Assembly: GCA_015345905.1 (NCBI GenBank)
Contig: JADDTR010000016.1
Location: 190,631-254,630 of the forward strand
Length of the DNA stretch: 64,000 bases
Direction: 5' to 3'
Origin: Aotearoamyces nothofagi
Lineage: Eukaryota > Ascomycota > Leotiomycetes > Leotiales > Tympanidaceae
Both the position numbers and the translations under genes were made by a program. This document shows positions 59,293-64,000 of this stretch, in pieces (the stretch's first letter is position 1; the number at the start of each line of letters is the position of its first letter). The notes under the pieces were generated by a model. It saw only the letters and a list, made by a program, of their open reading frames with translations, did not search any database and had not been told where the DNA came from.

Positions 59293-59786
59293 ATGTCTGC
59301 AGCTCCAGCATCCGGTGCTGTCCAAACAACAAAAGCCATAACAAGCGACGCTTCATCGACACCTACGAAAGACCAGAAGCCAGCAGTGGCGCTGGAGGAG
59401 GATGATGAGTTCGAGGACTTCCCGGTAGAAGGTACGTCTCGGCATATATCCAGCAGCTGTTTAATCGGAATTCACGTCTTTGTGGGCTCATGGCTGCGGT
59501 TTGCTGTTTCCAATGTGGCGTGAGAACTTGCGTCTAGTGTAGCCCGTTACTGACAACATGATTCTCCCAGACTGGACGCAAGACGAGACTGAAGTACCTG
59601 GCGACAATGCACATCTATGGGAGGAGAGCTGGGACGATGATGATACTAGCGAGGACTTCTCGGCGCAGTTGAAGTATGTATTCACGTTGGCACAGCTGCC
59701 ATGACATCATTACAATACAAATGCTGACCCTGGCTGCCGCATCTAGGGAGGAACTGAAGAAGGTCGAAGCAAGCAAGAAGCGATGA
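59293..59786 (+). CDS. SEM1: 26S proteasome subunit Sem1/Dss1
   Basis: Exons 59293-59431, 59571-59673 and 59747-59786 give 93 residues. It is a tiny, very acidic protein with the two family blocks EEDDEFEDFPVEDW and LWEESWDDDDTSEDFSAQL, and the basic end KKVEASKKR. Sem1 holds the proteasome lid together and also serves TREX-2 mRNA export and DNA repair complexes as a flexible tether. The introns are 139 and 73 nt, long for this window relative to the tiny exons. Single exons would be missed by length filters. Confidence 0.95.
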
Positions 59787-60045
59787 TCCGGACATTAAAA
59801 GAAAGCCTGGGAGGAATAACTGCCTTTTTTTTTGGTCTGGAAATGCGATTGTAGCAAAACATAGACTACGATTATTCACGTCATTAAAACACCTACAAGG
59901 GCTATCCATTCAAACCCTCTTTTTTAATTGTGATATCAGCTATGTACCGTTACCTGTGGGCTTATATATTTCTACTCATTCAGAGGCTCGATTTACTTGT
60001 GCGAACTTCAGAAAATCAGAGTCTCCATCACTTGCTACTAAAAGC
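59787..60045. other. Convergent 3' region, SEM1 and PGK1
   Basis: A 259-base tail-to-tail gap; T-rich patches near 59825 and 59920 may be 3'-processing signals. Confidence 0.5.
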
Positions 60046-61413
60046 TTACTTACTCGACAGAGCAGAAACACCGGGAAGATCCTTGCCTTCAAGAAGTTCC
60101 AGAGATGCTCCACCTCCAGTAGAGACGTGGCTCAGCTTAGTCTCAACACCATACTTTGCTGCAACAGTGGCAGTGTCACCACCTCCAATGATGACAATCT
60201 TGCCACTCTGGGCAGCTGCAACAGCAGCGTCCAGAGTAGCCTTCGTGCCCTTGGCAAATGCCTCGAACTCGAACACTCCAGGTGGGCCGTTCCATAGGAT
60301 GGTCTTGGCATCGCTGATTGCGCTCTTGTAGAGTTCAATACTCTTTGGGCCACAATCCAGACCCATCCATCCGTCTGGGATACCCTGCTCATCAGTAGCG
60401 GTGCCAGTCTTGGCATCCTTAGCAAAGTTATCTGCGGTGATGTAGTCGACGGGAAGAACAATCTTGACATTGTTCTTCTTCGCCTTTGCTACCAGGTCGG
60501 CAACAGTCTTGCTGCCTGCCTCGTCGAAAAGACTGTTACCAATCTTGACGTTCTGGAGCATCTTCTTGAATGTGAAAGCCATGCCTCCACAGATGATCAA
60601 GCTGTCAACTTTACCGAGTAGGTTGTCGATCAACTGGATCTTGTCTGAAACCTTAGCACCACCAAGGATGGCAAGGAATGGGCGTTGGGGCTCCTCAAGA
60701 GCCTTGGCGAAGTACTCAAGCTCCTTCTTCATGAGGAATCCGGAAGCCTTTTGTGGTAGATCAACACCAACCATGGAGCTGTGAGCTCTGTGAGCAGTTC
60801 CGAAAGCATCGTCTGTGGCATTGGTTAGATTTTAATGCTTGGTGATAACTGGTACGTGCAGACTCACTGATGAAGATGTCTCCTAGGGCGGTGAGACCCT
60901 TGCGGAACTCTGCGACCTTGGCCTTGTCGGCCTTGACCTTCTTGCCCTCGGCATCCTTGTAGCTTCCCTCCTCCTCGGCGTGGAAACGCAGGTTCTCCAA
61001 CAGGATAACCTGTCCACCGGTAGCCTTGTTTACGATATCCTCAACGGCCTTTCCGACACAGTCTGGTGCAAGAATGACGTCCTTGCCAAGAAGCTTCTCA
61101 AGTTCTGGAACAACAGGCTTGAGGGAATATTTGGCGTTAACTTTTCCATCTGGTCGTCCAAGATGGGACATGAGAATCACGGCCTTCGCACCATGGTCAA
61201 TGGCATACTTGACGGTGGGAACGGCGCCAGCAATACGCTGGGTGTTGGTGACCTTCTTGTCCGCATCGAGTGGGACATTGAAGTCAACCTACCAGATCAT
61301 TAGTGATGATTCATCGCCATGTTTTGTCGTGCAGAGATTGGACTCACCCGGATAAGCACACGCTTACCCTTTAGGTCAACGTCAGTAATAGAGAGCTTGT
61401 TTGAGAGAGACAT
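60046..61413 (-). CDS. PGK1: Phosphoglycerate kinase
   Basis: Exons 61413-61348, 61288-60868 and 60812-60046 give 417 residues, the usual fungal length. It catalyses the reversible transfer of phosphate from 1,3-bisphosphoglycerate to ADP in glycolysis. Visible marks are VDFNVPLD with its substrate-binding basic and Asn residues, SHLGRPDG, the [15 protein letters not shown] block rebuilt across intron 2, and [10 protein letters not shown]. The nucleotide site [17 protein letters not shown] and [13 protein letters not shown] near the C-terminus are also intact. Introns are phase 0 (59 nt) and phase 1 (55 nt). A TCACGTG lies 389 bases upstream of the start. Confidence 0.98.
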
Positions 61414-62189
61414 TTTGATAGTTGTAGAACTTAGGAGTGTAAGGGTGTTGAGGAAGTTTTGTGTCTAGGAAGCGCAGTTTTTGAACGCGTGATCATTTGG
61501 AAGTGGCTTGATCAACAAATTACCCCTCCAACGATATCGCTTGCACTTGTGGTGGGATGTGCTTAGCCCCTGTCAGCGTTCGGCCTTATGACATACGACT
61601 CAACAACGTGATGCAGCTTCGAAACCATCGTCCAAATACAGTTTGGCCGAGCGAATGTCTCCTTATTAATTGAATCACTTTTGGAACTTTCAACGCAGAC
61701 TTTTCGCATTTAGTGCTTATAGTGCTCTGGGACTGTTATTGTTAGTTCCTGCCACAGTTAAGGGCGTCATTGACTCATTGCTCAATACGTAGATGGATTC
61801 ATCACGTGTTCGGAGAAAATCTCGCTAGAAGCCCTTAGTAATTATGGCGGTACTAATAGCAATAATAACCCCGAACGCTGTAATTCGCAAAATTTGACTG
61901 CACTTCCCAGATGGTATCCACAGATGGTATCCCATGGTGAGCATGTTTGTATTTCTTTTATTCTATTGCAAGTCACTACGTCACTACTGTTCCAGAGTCA
62001 CTACTGTCCCAGACAATTAACGCCTCTCTCCTCTCGAAGCATACCCATCATAAACCTTCCTGAACTCCTTGCTCTTGTGGAAGTAGCATGTCCTACCCGC
62101 GGCCCCACTGAATAGACCTGGATTTTATGACATCAAAAAAGTGATTGTGCTGCTAATGTAAAGGATGATATCGTCCGTGTGAAAGTCTT
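61414..62189 (-). promoter_or_regulatory. PGK1 promoter region
   Basis: These 776 bases lie between two minus-strand genes: the PGK1 promoter and the 3' end of the Mpv17-family gene. TCACGTG (an E-box type site) lies at 61802-61808. No gene seen. Confidence 0.45.
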
Positions 62190-63280
62190 CTATGACAGTC
62201 GGATATATGGGGACGACGGTGCAGAGCGAGCTTCGATTACATCTTCGGCAGCATTTGACAAGGAGAGATATGCAGTCCACGCGATGCCAACGCTGGATAC
62301 GAAGGGCTATAGAAGAATTGTTAGTTGGGCTGGACCCGAAGAAGTGTCTGACGCGGGTAGCACCTACCAACTGGAACTGGATGGGGATGACTCGGAAGTT
62401 CAAGAGTTGTACCGCAGGCCAAACCATGTAGTTGGCTTTCAGCGTGGGTATATACATGTCTCTCAATTTATGTGTGATTGCCCTTCTCCCCCCACCCTCC
62501 GCAATCGTCATCGCAGTGAAGAAGGTTGCAACGCCTAGACGGAATGAACATAAGCCTCAGTGCCAAGTGTATGAAGTGTTCCTACTTACCAAAAGGCGCA
62601 AATATCAATTGATCGAAGGCCACTCTCTTAAGTGTCGGGGCAAGGGCACTAGTCTTGGTGACGGGAAATGCCCTCGACAAATACTGGAACCACTTGAATT
62701 GGATCGGGGCCATCATGAGACCGTATCCCATGAAACGTGCCAGCCGCTCAAAATCGAACGGAGGCGGCAAGGTAGACGACTCGGGAATGAGCTCTTGCTC
62801 TATCAACGGATTGTTCTTGTCGAACTCGTGGATTTCAATTGCCACCGTGTCATGATCGGTCATTCCACCAGGCTTTCTTGCAGCACGTTCCCGGATCGCT
62901 GTGAGGGACTGTGCGACGGTATCTGCAATACCGCCGAGGATCGCGTTTGTGATCATCATCGTGAGCACTGCACTATCTGTCAGTGAGCCCCATCTGTGAG
63001 ATGCGGTGGGGCATACCAGGGTGGCCGGCATAGTAGCCATTGAACTTTGCCATCAATCGGGAGACCATGGCGACTTCAATGAGGGCGACTATGCTATGGA
63101 GGAGAGGCTGCAGTGGCAAGAGTTGCAAGTCAGCGTGCTGTCCTGTTGTCCTTCCGTCACACGCGGCGACGGGGCTAGGCGGCCATGTAGGGAAGGTGTA
63201 GCAGGACTCACGATGCGCCCGTAGATATATTTACTATTGATCGCTTTTAAGAAGCGTCGTTTCTGAATACCGAAGCCCAT
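62190..63280 (-). CDS. Mpv17/PMP22-family membrane protein
   Basis: Exons 63280-63212, 63107-63017, 62976-62590, 62534-62368 and 62306-62190 give 276 residues. Family blocks appear in order: ITNAILGGIADTVAQ in the first hydrophobic segment, FDFERLARFMGYGLMMAPIQ, the RVAFDQLIFAPFG block, LKANYMVWPAVQLLNFRVIP, and a last span VGIAWTAYLSLSNAAED. These small proteins, with about four membrane spans, sit in mitochondrial or peroxisomal membranes and probably act as regulated pores. The N-terminus MGFGIQKRRFLKAINSKY and PLLHSIVALIEVAMVS are joined by a 104-nt intron. Intron 2 is just 40 nt. Short hypothetical frames in this region on the plus strand are shadows. Confidence 0.9.
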
Positions 63281-64000
63281 CGTCGATAAATGGCAGCTAA
63301 ATGGCAGAGGTACTGATAACGCGGAGAGAAATGACGACAGTCACTCGGGGGGCGAGCCAAGCATTAACAGGTAACGGGAAGGCCTTAGAGACTCAGGTGC
63401 CCAGGTGCTGTTGGCAGGAACGCAGATCACTGGGTCTATGGGTCCGCCGTGTCCCTTCCACGAAGATGGAGGCGTTGAGCAATTATATAGCGAGCACGTA
63501 AGCAGTCACGGAAAGATCACGACATGGAGTTGCTGGTGCAGAGCGAGATACCGGCCCAGGCGACGCCGCAGTCTGGATATAACGAGGAGACGAGCAGCAG
63601 CCATTCCACCTGATGCGGCGCTTCAGGCGTCAGCTTGCGCGGTCAAGCCTGCGTTCATTCGCTACGTATGCGTGTACGTATAGCTACGTATAGCTACGTA
63701 TAGGTACGTATAGGTACGTACAGTACCAGTACAGCACAGTGCACCCACTGCCATCGAGCTCTCAGCCAGCGACAATGACAGCCTGGCTCCCGGAGCTGCA
63801 GGACTCAATTACCCTGTCGCGCCTGTGTGCATATACTGTAGGTGATATTGCCTTGCCGATACCTGACCGTATCGACCTCAGGTGCGAGTCAGCCTCCGGG
63901 CGCCCAAACCACCGACCCCTCCGGTCGCATCGCTGACAGATGTGCCTGTACTGGAAACGGCCGCATAGGACCTGCCTCCCTTGCCGGCATGTCGCTTCAA
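63281..64000. repeat. Repeat island E (right edge, continues beyond window)
   Basis: The Mpv17-family promoter lies at the left. From about 63500 the DNA turns GC-rich like the other islands. A 10-bp array (GTACGTATAG / CTACGTATAG / GTACGTACAG, five units) fills 63674-63723, followed by CAGTACC-type motifs. No gene is seen up to the window edge. Confidence 0.75.

Overview
This window reads as nuclear DNA of a filamentous ascomycete (Pezizomycotina). Nineteen protein genes are recognisable, with 48 introns inferred from the sequence. Most introns are 40-64 nt and have GT...AG ends with CTAAC/CTGAC-like branch sites. The protein set is typically fungal: two Zn2Cys6 regulators, Trs65, Iml2, Apq12, Rli1, Med16 and a Mid2-like wall sensor. 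Remembered family sequences make Leotiomycetes my best guess at class, but I hold this loosely. No virus-like element, transposase, rRNA or CRISPR array was recognised.

Layout, left to right: repeat island A (about 1.9-3.6 kb); homeobox regulator; AT-rich stretch with an intron-containing tRNA-Val(AAC); P5C dehydrogenase (+) converging on a long coiled-coil protein (-); repeat island B (15.3-16.4 kb) and a 2.4 kb gene-poor stretch; S-adenosylmethionine synthetase (-) divergent from GPN3 GTPase (+); Apq12-like protein (-); Hst3/4-like sirtuin (-) divergent from Mediator subunit 16 (+); repeat island C (29.8-33.3 kb); single-pass wall-sensor-like protein (+); CHD1 remodeller (-) divergent from the ribosome recycling factor RLI1/ABCE1 (+); PRP40 (-) divergent from TRS65 (+); Zn2Cys6 regulator 1 (-), repeat island D (52.2-53.3 kb), Zn2Cys6 regulator 2 (+); IML2 (-) divergent from SEM1 (+); phosphoglycerate kinase (-); Mpv17-family protein (-); repeat island E (from about 63.5 kb).

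The genes are mainly housekeeping (proline catabolism, SAM synthesis, glycolysis, RNA polymerase II and chromatin, splicing, ribosome recycling, TRAPPII traffic, proteasome). They do not form a pathway cluster. All gene models were joined by hand from reading frames and splice signals, and each keeps an open frame end to end.

The least ordinary content lies in two places. First, the GC-rich gene-free islands are packed with short tandem arrays of many unrelated unit lengths (5-14 bp), most totalling about 28-60 bp, and one heptamer family recurs in three islands on both strands. Second, splice-site use is unusual: repeated GTTCGT donors, one GC-AG intron, a 12-nt micro-exon, a 7-nt first coding exon, and a terminal PRP40 intron that carries an in-frame stop.
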